Shown: one piece after another, positions 18,114 to 25,875 of the stretch
How the letters are laid out: every line of letters begins with the position of its first letter
How positions within the stretch are numbered: position 1 is the first letter of the stretch
Assembly (NCBI RefSeq): GCF_001493375.1
Contig: NZ_LN929896.1
Coordinates: 400,299-464,298 of the forward strand
From: Streptomyces specialis
Lineage (GTDB): Bacteria; Actinomycetota; Actinomycetes; Streptomycetales; Streptomycetaceae
Length of the DNA stretch: 64,000 nt
Reading direction: 5' to 3'
Notes under the pieces: model-generated
Seen by the model: the letters and a program-made list of their open reading frames with translations, nothing else
What the model was told of the DNA's origin: nothing
Database searches by the model: none
Made by a program: the position numbers and the translations under genes

Positions 18114-18170
18114 GGCCTCCCCTCCCGATCACGGGCGCGCGGCCCCGCGCCGGATACCGGTGTCGCCGCG

Positions 18171-18464
18171 TCACCCGCCCATCAGGCGGCCGGCGTTCCT
18201 CAGATCGACGCTGCGGTAGGAGGCTCCCGCCGTGTCCAGCGCGCTGCCCGTCTTGGCCAGCACGACGCTCAGCTTGCCCAGCTCCTCGTCGAAGACCCGC
18301 ATGTTCGCCTCGAAGGCGCGCATCGCCTCGCCGTCCCAGCCGGCCGCGGCGTCCCGGAGGGCGCTCCGCAGCGCGACCATGCGCTCCAGGAGCTGCCTCT
18401 CCTCGGCCATCAACCCCTCGGATCCGGAGTTGAGGGCCTCGTACACGACACTGATGTCACCCAT
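18171..18464 (-). CDS. WXG100 protein with YxxxD secretion motif (EsxB-like)
   Basis: 97 residues, the classic length. Helix-turn-helix hairpin with W-D-G at residues 43-45 (AAAGWDGEAMRAFEANM) and, near the C-terminus, Y83-R-S-V-D87, the YxxxD/E signal recognised by type VII secretion. Likely secreted as a heterodimer with the adjacent WXG protein at 18504-18863. ATG 18464 is preceded by AGGAAGGGAAG on the coding strand. Confidence 0.88.
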   Translation of the reverse strand: MGDISVVYEALNSGSEGLMAEERQLLERMVALRSALRDAAAGWDGEAMRAFEANMRVFDEELGKLSVVLAKTGSALDTAGASYRSVDLRNAGRLMGG

Positions 18465-18503
18465 GGTGCTTCCCTTCCTGTTCCTCGGACGGTCGGTATG
18501 GCG

Positions 18504-18863
18504 TCACGCGAGGCTGTCGATGGTGGGGTTGCCCATGTCCTGGAGGCCGGACTGGGCGATCCTCATGCCGGAGATCTGCTCCTGCTCGGCCTCCGAGAAG
18601 TCGTTACGGCTCATCTCGACGAGGGTGCGCAGGTTCTCCAGGGCCTTGATCAACCGGTTCAGATTGAAGTTGGCGTCGGTCTGCCCGGAGTAGAACTGCC
18701 GGGACGCGTCGCCCGCCCATCCGGTGGCGACCTGGTCGGTCGCGGCCGACAGCTTGCCGTGGCTCGTGTTGAGGAGCCCGATCTCCTGGTCGAGCGCGTT
18801 GAGCAGCAGACGGATCTGTTCATCACTCAGATGCAGGTCACTGCCGGACACGGAGTCAGACAT
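18504..18863 (-). CDS. WXG100-like protein (EsxA-like partner)
   Basis: 119 residues. The W-A-G turn is at residues 49-51 (VATGWAGDASRQFYSG) between two long amphipathic helices. It lacks a C-terminal YxxxD/E, as expected for the partner subunit that relies on the other protein for targeting. It is slightly longer than canonical WXG100 proteins. It lies 39 nt upstream of the second WXG gene and 41 nt downstream of the mycosin. Confidence 0.87.
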   Translation of the reverse strand: MSDSVSGSDLHLSDEQIRLLLNALDQEIGLLNTSHGKLSAATDQVATGWAGDASRQFYSGQTDANFNLNRLIKALENLRTLVEMSRNDFSEAEQEQISGMRIAQSGLQDMGNPTIDSLA

Positions 18864-18904
18864 GTACTTCCCCTTTCGTGGTTATCGTTGCCGCGCGCTT
18901 GTGT

Positions 18905-20158
18905 TCAGACGGACGTCGTGTCGCGCCGCCGGTTGAGGATCACCGCCGTCAGGATCCCGGCCACCAGGAGAACCCCCGCGCCACCGGCCAGGGCCCAGGG
19001 GCCGATTCCGTCGTCCCCCCCACCGGTTGCCGCCGCCTGGTTCTCGGACGGAGCCGGTTGTTCCTCCTGGGCTTCCGCCTCCGACGGCTCCGGCTCGGGC
19101 TGGGGCTCCGGGGAGACGGGTGGGTCGAGGGTGGCCTCGTACTCCGCGAAGAGCGGGTTGGTGCCCGGGTCCCCCGGATCGACCGTGCCGTCGAGGAGAA
19201 TCCGGTCGGGGCGGATCATGCCGTGGCCGACGTAGTCGTCACGACCGCCTTCCGGGGCATCGGCCGTCTCCATCATGGCGCGGAGGACCTGATTCTTCGT
19301 CCAGTCCGGATGCGCCGACCGCACCAACGCGGCGGCCCCGGCGGCGAGGGCGGTGGCCGCGCTCGTGCCGCCCTCGCTCACCAGGCACGGGTCGCCGTCG
19401 AGGAGCGGACAGTAGGTCGGGACATCGTCGCCGGGCGCCGCGAGGGCCACCTGCACGCCATGGTTCGAGTAGCGGGCGTGGTCCCCGTTCCGGTCGACCG
19501 CCGCCACGCCGACGATGCCCTCGCGAGCGGCGGGGAAGAGAGACCTGTTCTCGGTGTCTCCCTCGTTGCCAACTCCCGCGAAGATGAGCACGTCCTGGCG
19601 GGCTGCCTCCGCGATCGCCGCGTCGACGATCTCCCGGTCCGCACCGAGTTCGTCCCCCGCCAAGGAGATGCTGATGACCTGTGCGCCTTCCTCGACGGCG
19701 TACTCGATGGCGGTGGCAATGCGTGCCTCAGAGCCGAAGTCGAAGGTCAGTTCATCCGTCACCCGGAGAGGGAGGATCTTGGCCTCGGGTGCGAGACCTT
19801 GTATCCCCCCGCCCGCGCCGGTGCCCGCGATGAGGGCCGACATCAAGGTGCCGTGACCTGTCTTGTCGAAGTGGGCTCCGTCGGGGCCCCAGTTGAAGTC
19901 CTCGCCGTCGAGTACCTGACCCGCGAGCTCGGGCCTTGAGCTGTCCACCCCGCCGTCGATGACGGCGACGGTGATTCCCTCCCCGCGCGCGTGCTCCCAC
20001 ACTTCTTCGATCCGCCAGGTGTCCATGTACCAGGGATCCTGGGGACCTTCGGCCGCCACGGCTTGAGGCACTAACGCCAGAACGCCCAGGACCGCCGAGG
20101 TCAGCGAGAAGGCAACGGCCCGGCCGCCAGGTGAAAGGGCGGTTGGTCGGTGCGGCAT
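18905..20158 (-). CDS. mycP: Type VII secretion-associated serine protease mycosin (copy 1)
   Basis: 417 residues from ATG 20158 (MPHRPTALSPGGRAVAFSLT), chosen because a longer frame would overlap the upstream gene by about 90 nt while this start lies 4 bp after its stop. Signal peptide at residues 12-36, then a subtilisin domain with Asp68 (VIDGGVD), His102 (GHGT) and Ser266 (GGTSAA). A Pro/Glu-rich linker leads to a single C-terminal transmembrane helix (GPWALAGGAGVLLVAGILTAVIL) and a basic tail, the standard mycosin plan. Anchored outside the membrane; processes or stabilises the ESX machine. Confidence 0.92.
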   Translation of the reverse strand: MPHRPTALSPGGRAVAFSLTSAVLGVLALVPQAVAAEGPQDPWYMDTWRIEEVWEHARGEGITVAVIDGGVDSSRPELAGQVLDGEDFNWGPDGAHFDKTGHGTLMSALIAGTGAGGGIQGLAPEAKILPLRVTDELTFDFGSEARIATAIEYAVEEGAQVISISLAGDELGADREIVDAAIAEAARQDVLIFAGVGNEGDTENRSLFPAAREGIVGVAAVDRNGDHARYSNHGVQVALAAPGDDVPTYCPLLDGDPCLVSEGGTSAATALAAGAAALVRSAHPDWTKNQVLRAMMETADAPEGGRDDYVGHGMIRPDRILLDGTVDPGDPGTNPLFAEYEATLDPPVSPEPQPEPEPSEAEAQEEQPAPSENQAAATGGGDDGIGPWALAGGAGVLLVAGILTAVILNRRRDTTSV

Positions 20159-20162
20159 GTAC

Positions 20163-21509
20163 TCAGGTGTCCTTCCCCGGTTGGTCGCTGTCTTCCCGCC
20201 TGTCACCACGTCGGCGGCGGCCCGTCGGCACGGCCGCCCGCGAGATGGGGACATGGCGGCCGGTCGGCGTCCCGACGGGACCGCCTCCCGCTCCGCGCAC
20301 CGCTCCCGTCACGGGATCCCGTACCGCCGGAACGGCACCGGAACCGATGGCCATGCCCTGCGGGATGCCACGGGTCAGCCTCTCCGCCGGACGCGCGATG
20401 CCGCCGACGACGCCCCGGGGGCCCGGCAGGTGCGACATCGCTCCGGGGGCACCAGGCATACCGGCCATGGGAGGCCGCCCCACCAGAGGTGTCTGTGCTC
20501 CGGAACTCACGACCTGGGCGGTCGGACGCGCGGACGGGTGGGCGTCCGGGCCTGAAGAACTGACGCCGGGCACGGAGTGACGACCGACGGCCTGGGGATT
20601 CGCCCGAGATGTGGTGCTCTGCCCCGGAAGTGAGCGCCCGACGCCCGGGGCGATCGGCGGGAGGCCCTGCGGCACTCCCACGGTGGGCTGCGCGGCCGGA
20701 GGCGGAGCGGATGGTGCGGGATTACCCGACGGCGACGTGGGGGCCAGTACGTCGGGAACAGGCCCCACGGATTCCAGGGACGTCCCGATTCGGCTGTCAA
20801 CAGGCGCCACCGTGCCGGGCGTCGTGATGGCTCCGACCCCTCCGGGGTCGACCGCCTCCGGCTCGCGCGTGTACTCCAGTGGGGAACCGGTCGGCGCATC
20901 CGCGACTCCATTGCCCGACGCAGGCGCCCCTGCCGGGGCTGACGGGCTGCCGTACGACTGACCACCGCCGGACGGGAGGCCACCGGACCCTCCGCTCCCT
21001 TCCGGCACCATGATGTCGTCCTCGGCCACGCCCACCGGCTGGAACCGTGGTTCCTCCGCCGCTGTCATCGACTCGACGGCCGTGCGGTAGCGGGAGGAGA
21101 GGACCGTCAGCGCCTGAATGGCGTCCTGCCGGTGCGTCTCGCCCATCACCTGATCGAACGGGGTCGTCTCCTCGGCCGTGGGCAACGCGGGAGACAGGAC
21201 CGGGGGCATGGTCGCACGGGCCTCGGAGAGCGCGGCGCCGGCGTCCAGCATGCTCTTGCCGATGATCGTCGCGTAGGTGCTGAGGGCCAGGGATTCGCGG
21301 CGGAAGTGCTCTCCCCACGCGCGGATCGCGTCGGCCGCCTCGCCCTGCCACTCCAGATTGTCCATCCGGGTCGCGATCACTTGGCCCACCTCGAAGAAAT
21401 AGGGGGCGATGTCGCACAGGAAGTGCGCCCGGTCCGTCAGGGCCTCGGGGTTGGCGTCGGCGATCATCGCCGCCAGTTGTGCGTGCGAGTGGTTCTCGAA
21501 CTCGCTCAA
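20163..21509 (-). CDS. PPE-like proline/glycine-rich WXG protein
   Basis: 448 residues from TTG 21509 (LSEFENHSHAQLAAMI), with GGGAGGGA 6-7 nt upstream; a longer frame overlaps the upstream gene. The N-terminal about 150 residues are helical with a W-Q-G turn at 54-56 (LEWQGEAADAIRAWGEHF), like WXG100/PPE export domains. The remaining about 270 residues are low-complexity Pro/Gly/Ser/Ala with a basic end (RRRRGDRREDSDQPGKDT). Probable type VII substrate; the analogy with mycobacterial PPE or EspB-type proteins is structural inference. Confidence 0.78.
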   Translation of the reverse strand: MSEFENHSHAQLAAMIADANPEALTDRAHFLCDIAPYFFEVGQVIATRMDNLEWQGEAADAIRAWGEHFRRESLALSTYATIIGKSMLDAGAALSEARATMPPVLSPALPTAEETTPFDQVMGETHRQDAIQALTVLSSRYRTAVESMTAAEEPRFQPVGVAEDDIMVPEGSGGSGGLPSGGGQSYGSPSAPAGAPASGNGVADAPTGSPLEYTREPEAVDPGGVGAITTPGTVAPVDSRIGTSLESVGPVPDVLAPTSPSGNPAPSAPPPAAQPTVGVPQGLPPIAPGVGRSLPGQSTTSRANPQAVGRHSVPGVSSSGPDAHPSARPTAQVVSSGAQTPLVGRPPMAGMPGAPGAMSHLPGPRGVVGGIARPAERLTRGIPQGMAIGSGAVPAVRDPVTGAVRGAGGGPVGTPTGRHVPISRAAVPTGRRRRGDRREDSDQPGKDT

Positions 21510-21525
21510 AATCCGTCCCTCCCCG

Positions 21526-21924
21526 TCACCGCTCCGTGGCGGGCGCGCCGCCGTCCTCGGCGTACAGCGATTCGAAGTTCGCCATGATCTCCCGCAGTCG
21601 GTCCACCTGGGCGGCGTCGGTGGCCACGTAGTCGCGTTCCGCCAACTGGGTCGCGATGCCCAGCAGTTCGATCGCGTCCTGCTGGGCGCGCGCGAAGCGC
21701 TCCAGACGGCCCCGGACATCCTCGTAGCGCGCGTAGATCTCACCCGCCGCCGCGAGGTCGCCGAATTGATGGACGGCCGTGCCGAGCCGCCCGATCTCGT
21801 CGGGGTTCAGCCCCGAGTCGCGCAGAGAGCGCAGGCAGTCGTTCAGCCAGTTGACGAAGTCGGCGAGCTCCCCGTCCGCGAGACGTAGATCGGGCTGGCC
21901 CGTCGGCTGGTACGGATCGCTCAT
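21526..21924 (-). CDS. Helical ESX-locus protein
   Basis: 132 residues, predicted mostly alpha-helical (LADFVNWLNDCLRSLRDSGLNPDEIGRLG...), no signal peptide, single cysteine. It is the first gene of the leftward accessory operon, 16 nt before the PPE-like gene. No family recognised; size and context suit a dedicated chaperone or a second small substrate. Confidence 0.75.
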   Translation of the reverse strand: MSDPYQPTGQPDLRLADGELADFVNWLNDCLRSLRDSGLNPDEIGRLGTAVHQFGDLAAAGEIYARYEDVRGRLERFARAQQDAIELLGIATQLAERDYVATDAAQVDRLREIMANFESLYAEDGGAPATER

Positions 21925-22105
21925 CCCACCCCTTCCACAGGTCGTGCCCCCTCAGTCACCGTGGGCCACCCATCCTAAGCGGTCGCGCCGACAGCCGCGC
22001 AAGGCAGATGTGTGAACACCCGTCGGCAGAGGCGTAGTTGTGGCGAAGATCAGATCGTCTGCCGATTGCGCCGGACGGACGAGGGGTGGGTGGGGACCGA
22101 ACGCT

Positions 22106-22120
22106 TATGCTGCTGCCGTG
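22106..22120 (+). promoter_or_regulatory. -10 box for a probably leaderless gene
   Basis: TATGCT (22106-22111) lies 6 nt before the GTG at 22118 and no ribosome site is seen, the spacing of a leaderless transcript. No convincing -35 is present. Confidence 0.4.
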
Positions 22121-22393
22121 ACATCGACACAGCAGGGACTCACCCCGCGTCAGGCCCGTCGGCTGCGGATGGGCATCGCCGGTGTGGCGATGGTCGCGAT
22201 GGCGGTGGTGCTCGTCATACAGCTCGGTGACGGCTCGTCCCTGCAGTCCATAGGTCTGTACGGTGCCGCGTTCATCCTCTCCGGCGCCGTGATCGAGATG
22301 AGCCGGCGCGGCCGGACCCGGCTGGGGATGGCCGTGCTCGTCGCCGGTTTCGTGCTGGTCCTCGGTGCCGACTGGTGGCTGCGGAGCTTCTAG
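22118..22393 (+). CDS. Small membrane protein upstream of bldB
   Basis: 91 residues from GTG 22118 (VTSTQQGLTPRQARRLRMGIAG). Three hydrophobic segments (about 17-38, 45-61, 68-88) and a basic N-terminus. The larger open frame starting at 22040 is not used: composition changes at 22118 and a -10 box sits just before it. No function recognised; it lies 92 nt from bldB on the same strand. Confidence 0.75.
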   Translation: MTSTQQGLTPRQARRLRMGIAGVAMVAMAVVLVIQLGDGSSLQSIGLYGAAFILSGAVIEMSRRGRTRLGMAVLVAGFVLVLGADWWLRSF

Positions 22394-22485
22394 CCGGGAG
22401 CGGTCCGGTGACGGTGAGCCGCGCTACGATCACGGTGGGGCGTCCCTGTGTCCCAAGTCCCGCCGAGCGAAGGGAAAGTGCGCCG

Positions 22486-22755
22486 ATGGCCACGACCGAG
22501 ACCCCGGAAGAGATCGCCGCGCGCAAGGAGCGTGAGAAGAACGAGCTGTACGCCCTGGACATCTCGGGCGTGGAGTGGCTCAGCGCGCCCGGGGGCCCGG
22601 AGGACGAGAAGGTGGAGATCGCCTATCTGCCGGGCGGCGCCGTCGGCATGCGGAACTCGAAGGATCCCGACACCGTGCTGCGGTTCACCGCGGCCGAGTG
22701 GGAGGCGTTCGTGCTGGGGGCGCGGGACGGCGAGTTCGACATCGACGTGGAGTGA
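22486..22755 (+). CDS. bldB: DUF397 protein, BldB-type developmental regulator
   Basis: 89 residues, MATTETPEEIAARKEREKNELYALDISGVEWLSAPGG..., ending VLRFTAAEWEAFVLGARDGEFDIDVE, the DUF397 signature. BldB is a small dimeric protein needed for aerial growth and antibiotic production in Streptomyces coelicolor, where it is also encoded inside the ESX locus. The identification rests on both the sequence type and this position next to mycP and eccB. ATG 22486 with AAGGGAAAG upstream. Confidence 0.75.
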   Translation: MATTETPEEIAARKEREKNELYALDISGVEWLSAPGGPEDEKVEIAYLPGGAVGMRNSKDPDTVLRFTAAEWEAFVLGARDGEFDIDVE

Positions 22756-23109
22756 CGGTCACCGCTTGACGCACGTGCGGGCGCCGAAGAGGCGGCCCTG
22801 CCGGCGGTCCGCGGCGTCGGTTCCAGGAGCTGGCGGCAGGTGCTGTGCTCGGCGCGGATGTGGCCCGCGTCGTCGTCCGTCGTGTGGCCCAGGGCGGGAC
22901 TCCCGGCCGCGCCGGCCGCGGACCGGGGCGGAGCGCGCGGGCGGTGCGGTCGAGCGCCCGCGTCTTCCGGAAGTCGGGCGGTCGGTGCGGCCCGCACGCG
23001 GGTGATGTCGGCCGTCCCCTCGCGGGATGTTCGGAACCGAGCGTGGGCCGGTTCGTCCCGCGTCCAGGTCGCGTCGGTCCCGGGCACGCTGTTCACCGCC
23101 GCCGGTTTC
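22756..23109. other. Unassigned 354-bp stretch between bldB and mycP
   Basis: Lies between the convergent ends of bldB and the second mycosin. Open frames exist on both strands, including a leftward one to 23096 that runs into bldB antisense, but none has a ribosome site, a recognisable family, or clear codon bias. It may be a decayed gene; no hairpin or RNA gene was recognised. Confidence 0.5.
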
Positions 23110-24294
23110 TCAGCGGGCGCGGCGTCGTCGGTCGCGGTGGACGAGGGCGGCGCCCGCGACGACGGCGACCAGGAGGGCGGTGGCCAGCACGGCGAACGTG
23201 CCGAGCCGTTCGGCCCGTTCGGCGTGGGTCTCGCCGAGCACCACGTCCGGCACCTCGGGGGCGGGCGCGGCGGCGAGGCCCTCGTCGGGGACGGGTGCCT
23301 CGGCGGGCGCGACGTCGTCCTCCGTCACGGCCCGGACCGGGTCCACCACGCCCCACCCGACGTACGGGTCCGGGCCGGGAACGGCGCGCTCCGCCGTCTG
23401 CTGGAGCTGGGTGACGATCTGCGCCGCGGTCCAGTCCGGGTGCTCGGCGCGCAGCAGGGCCGCGACGCCCGCGACGTAGGGCGCGGCGAAGCTGGTGCCG
23501 TTGTCCACGCACTGGCCGCCGAGGGGGACGGTGGAGACGATGTCCACGCCCGGGGCGGCGATGCCGACGAAGTCGCCGGCCTGGGAGAACGGGGCGCGCT
23601 CGTTGTTGCGGTCGGAGGCGGCGACGGCCAGCACCCCGTCGTACGCGGCCGGGTAGGTCTCGCGGAGACGGCCGTCGGCGCCCTCGTTGCCCACCGAGGC
23701 GATGACGACGATGTCCTCGGCCAGCGCGTGGGCGACGGCCTGTTCCAGCGCGGAGTCGGGGGTGGGCGTCCCCTCGCTGTCCTGGGAGATGTTGATGATG
23801 TGGGCGCCCTGGCCGATGGCGTACTCGATGGACTGGGCGAGGGTCGCGACGCTGCCGCTGCCCTCGGCGTCGTTCTGCCGGATGGGGATGATCGTCGCCC
23901 CGGGCGCCAGGCCGACGAACCCGGTGTCGTCGCTCGGGCGGGCGGCGATGATGCCCGCCACCTTGGTGCCGTGGCCGACCGGGTCGGTGGTGGGCCCGCC
24001 TTCGGCGTCCTGGAGGAAGTCGGTGCCGGAGGCGGCGTCCACGGCCCCGGTGAGCTGGGGGTTGGCGGTGTCGACGCCGGAGTCGATGACGGCGACGCGC
24101 ACGTTCTCGCCGCGCGTGTGCTCCCACAGCTCGTCGAACAGGAGGCGCTGGAGCGACCAGGGGCGCTCCTCGATGGGCTCGGCGGGGAACGTGCACGCGG
24201 CGCCGGCCGCGTCGGCGGCGGGGGCGCCGGTGACGCCGAGGGCGGCGGCCAGGCCGAGGGCCGCCGCCGCGCGGGCTGCTCGGGAGAGGGTCAC
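23110..24294 (-). CDS. mycP: Type VII secretion-associated serine protease mycosin (copy 2)
   Basis: 394 residues from GTG 24294 (VTLSRAARAAAALGLAAALG), 4 nt after the eccB stop. Signal peptide, subtilisin domain with Asp71 (VIDSGVD), His108 (GHGT) and Ser268 (NGTSFAAP), then one transmembrane helix (FAVLATALLVAVVAGAALV) and an Arg-rich cytoplasmic end. Its coupling to eccB suggests this is the core mycosin of the apparatus, whereas copy 1 belongs to the substrate module. Confidence 0.93.
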   Translation of the reverse strand: MTLSRAARAAAALGLAAALGVTGAPAADAAGAACTFPAEPIEERPWSLQRLLFDELWEHTRGENVRVAVIDSGVDTANPQLTGAVDAASGTDFLQDAEGGPTTDPVGHGTKVAGIIAARPSDDTGFVGLAPGATIIPIRQNDAEGSGSVATLAQSIEYAIGQGAHIINISQDSEGTPTPDSALEQAVAHALAEDIVVIASVGNEGADGRLRETYPAAYDGVLAVAASDRNNERAPFSQAGDFVGIAAPGVDIVSTVPLGGQCVDNGTSFAAPYVAGVAALLRAEHPDWTAAQIVTQLQQTAERAVPGPDPYVGWGVVDPVRAVTEDDVAPAEAPVPDEGLAAAPAPEVPDVVLGETHAERAERLGTFAVLATALLVAVVAGAALVHRDRRRRAR

Positions 24295-24298
24295 GGGC

Positions 24299-25771
24299 TC
24301 ACGACCCCTGGGGCTGCCGGGCGCTGTCGATGTCCAGGCGGGGCCCGGTCGGCAGCAGCGTGGACCAGCTCGCGGGCACGGGGACCGGGGTGACGTCCCC
24401 GTAGCCGAGCTTGAGCTGGGCCTGGTCCGTTTCCTCCTCGCCGGTGGCGGTGGCCTGGACGGCGTACCGCAGGCCGGTGTCGGTGGTGAGGAAGACGCCG
24501 CCCGCGCCGGTCTCCTCGCCCTGCATCTGGCGGTAGAGCAGGCCGGTGCCGGGGGTGACGTACGCGGTGGTGGCGCCCGGGGCGACGGGGGCGGGGTAGG
24601 CGTCGCCCGCCCAGACCGCCTGTTCCGTGCCGCCGTCGCCGTCCACGGAGAGCAGGACGGAGCAGAGGGTGTCGCGGGAGCCGTCGTTGACCTGCCGGAC
24701 GGGCTCGGTGGGCCAGTCGAGGCCGTGGTCGAGGGCCTCCTCCGGCGGTGCGGGAACGAATCCCGCGGCACCGATGTCGAGCGGCTCGCCCGCCTGGCCG
24801 AGGGGATCGAGGGCCCGGCTGCCGAGGAGCAGTCGCGCGGTGAAGTCGGAGACGGGCACGACCTGTCCCGGCAGCACGACGTACTGCTGCGGGCCGCCGC
24901 CCGTCGTGGCGCGCAGGACCGTGCCGACGACGTCGGCCTCCGGGACGAGGCCGGGGACCCCGGCCGGGGCGCCGACGGTGCCGGGCAGGTCGGGGTAGGC
25001 GATCGGGGTCCCCTCGGGCAGGGTGGCCAGCCACTCCTCGCCGACCGGCTGCGGGTCGCCCCGGGTGAGCAGCCGCAGCAGCAGGTCCAGGTCCTCGCCG
25101 CGCTCGTCGAGGCGGTACTTGGTGCCCGCCGGGTCCACCAGGTACAGCGCCTGATCCTCCCCGGTGGAGCGGACGAACAGCACGTCGCCGCCGGTCAGTC
25201 GGCCGGGGCCCTCGACGCGCTGCGCGTCGCGGTCCGCGAGGACGAACACGGCCCGCTGAACGGCGTTCGCGCCGCTGCCCGGCTGCTCGCAGACGGCCCA
25301 GCGCTTGGCCTCGGCGGCCTCCTCGGCGGAGGGCAGACGGTCGGGGGCGTACGGGATGCCGAGGGTGGGGCCGCGCGGGATCGTCCCGCTGTCGAGCTCC
25401 TCCTCGTCGACGCTCACGATGCTCAGGTCGGACGGATCGTCCAGCAGGAGCCGCGCGGAGGACAGGTTGAGGACGGGGTGGAGCTGCGCCCGGCCGTCGG
25501 TCTCCAGCACCACGTACCGGGTGGTGGAGTCGCTGCCGATGATGACGTTCTCGCCCGGCTCGTCCCAGCCCTCGGGGACGGACGGGCGGAACATCCCCCA
25601 CGCCCCGAATCCGGCCACGATCAGCGCGCCGACGATCATCCCGGGGAGCACGGCGCGCAGCGGGCGCGGCGCGTCCTCCCCGGTGACGGTCGGCGCGGGC
25701 CGCAGGAAGGCCGCGACGGTCCGCCGTTTCGCGAACGTGTAGGCGTTCAGCTCGTCCTTGCGCGACGCCAT
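24299..25771 (-). CDS. eccB: Type VII secretion protein EccB
   Basis: 490 residues from ATG 25771 (MASRKDELNAYTFAKRRTVAAFL, a typical EccB start), preceded by GGGGGAGGGA. One transmembrane helix at about 41-62, then a large extracytoplasmic domain with the EccB repeats and two cysteines (WAVCEQPG and DTLCSVLL) able to form the conserved disulfide. EccB is the periplasm-facing subunit of the ESX membrane complex. It is divergent from the eccE-like gene across about 100 bp. Confidence 0.94.
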   Translation of the reverse strand: MASRKDELNAYTFAKRRTVAAFLRPAPTVTGEDAPRPLRAVLPGMIVGALIVAGFGAWGMFRPSVPEGWDEPGENVIIGSDSTTRYVVLETDGRAQLHPVLNLSSARLLLDDPSDLSIVSVDEEELDSGTIPRGPTLGIPYAPDRLPSAEEAAEAKRWAVCEQPGSGANAVQRAVFVLADRDAQRVEGPGRLTGGDVLFVRSTGEDQALYLVDPAGTKYRLDERGEDLDLLLRLLTRGDPQPVGEEWLATLPEGTPIAYPDLPGTVGAPAGVPGLVPEADVVGTVLRATTGGGPQQYVVLPGQVVPVSDFTARLLLGSRALDPLGQAGEPLDIGAAGFVPAPPEEALDHGLDWPTEPVRQVNDGSRDTLCSVLLSVDGDGGTEQAVWAGDAYPAPVAPGATTAYVTPGTGLLYRQMQGEETGAGGVFLTTDTGLRYAVQATATGEEETDQAQLKLGYGDVTPVPVPASWSTLLPTGPRLDIDSARQPQGS

Positions 25772-25875
25772 CGGTGCCGCTCCCTCCCCCGTGCCCGTAC
25801 CCGTGAACGCTTCGTCAGTGCGGGCCTCTACTATGCCGGGTGACGGAGCGATCACGGTCAGGAGGGGGGCCCACG

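Noticed and set aside
22623..23096. Leftward 157-codon frame between bldB and mycP
   Set aside because: Overlaps bldB in antisense, has no ribosome site and no family resemblance.
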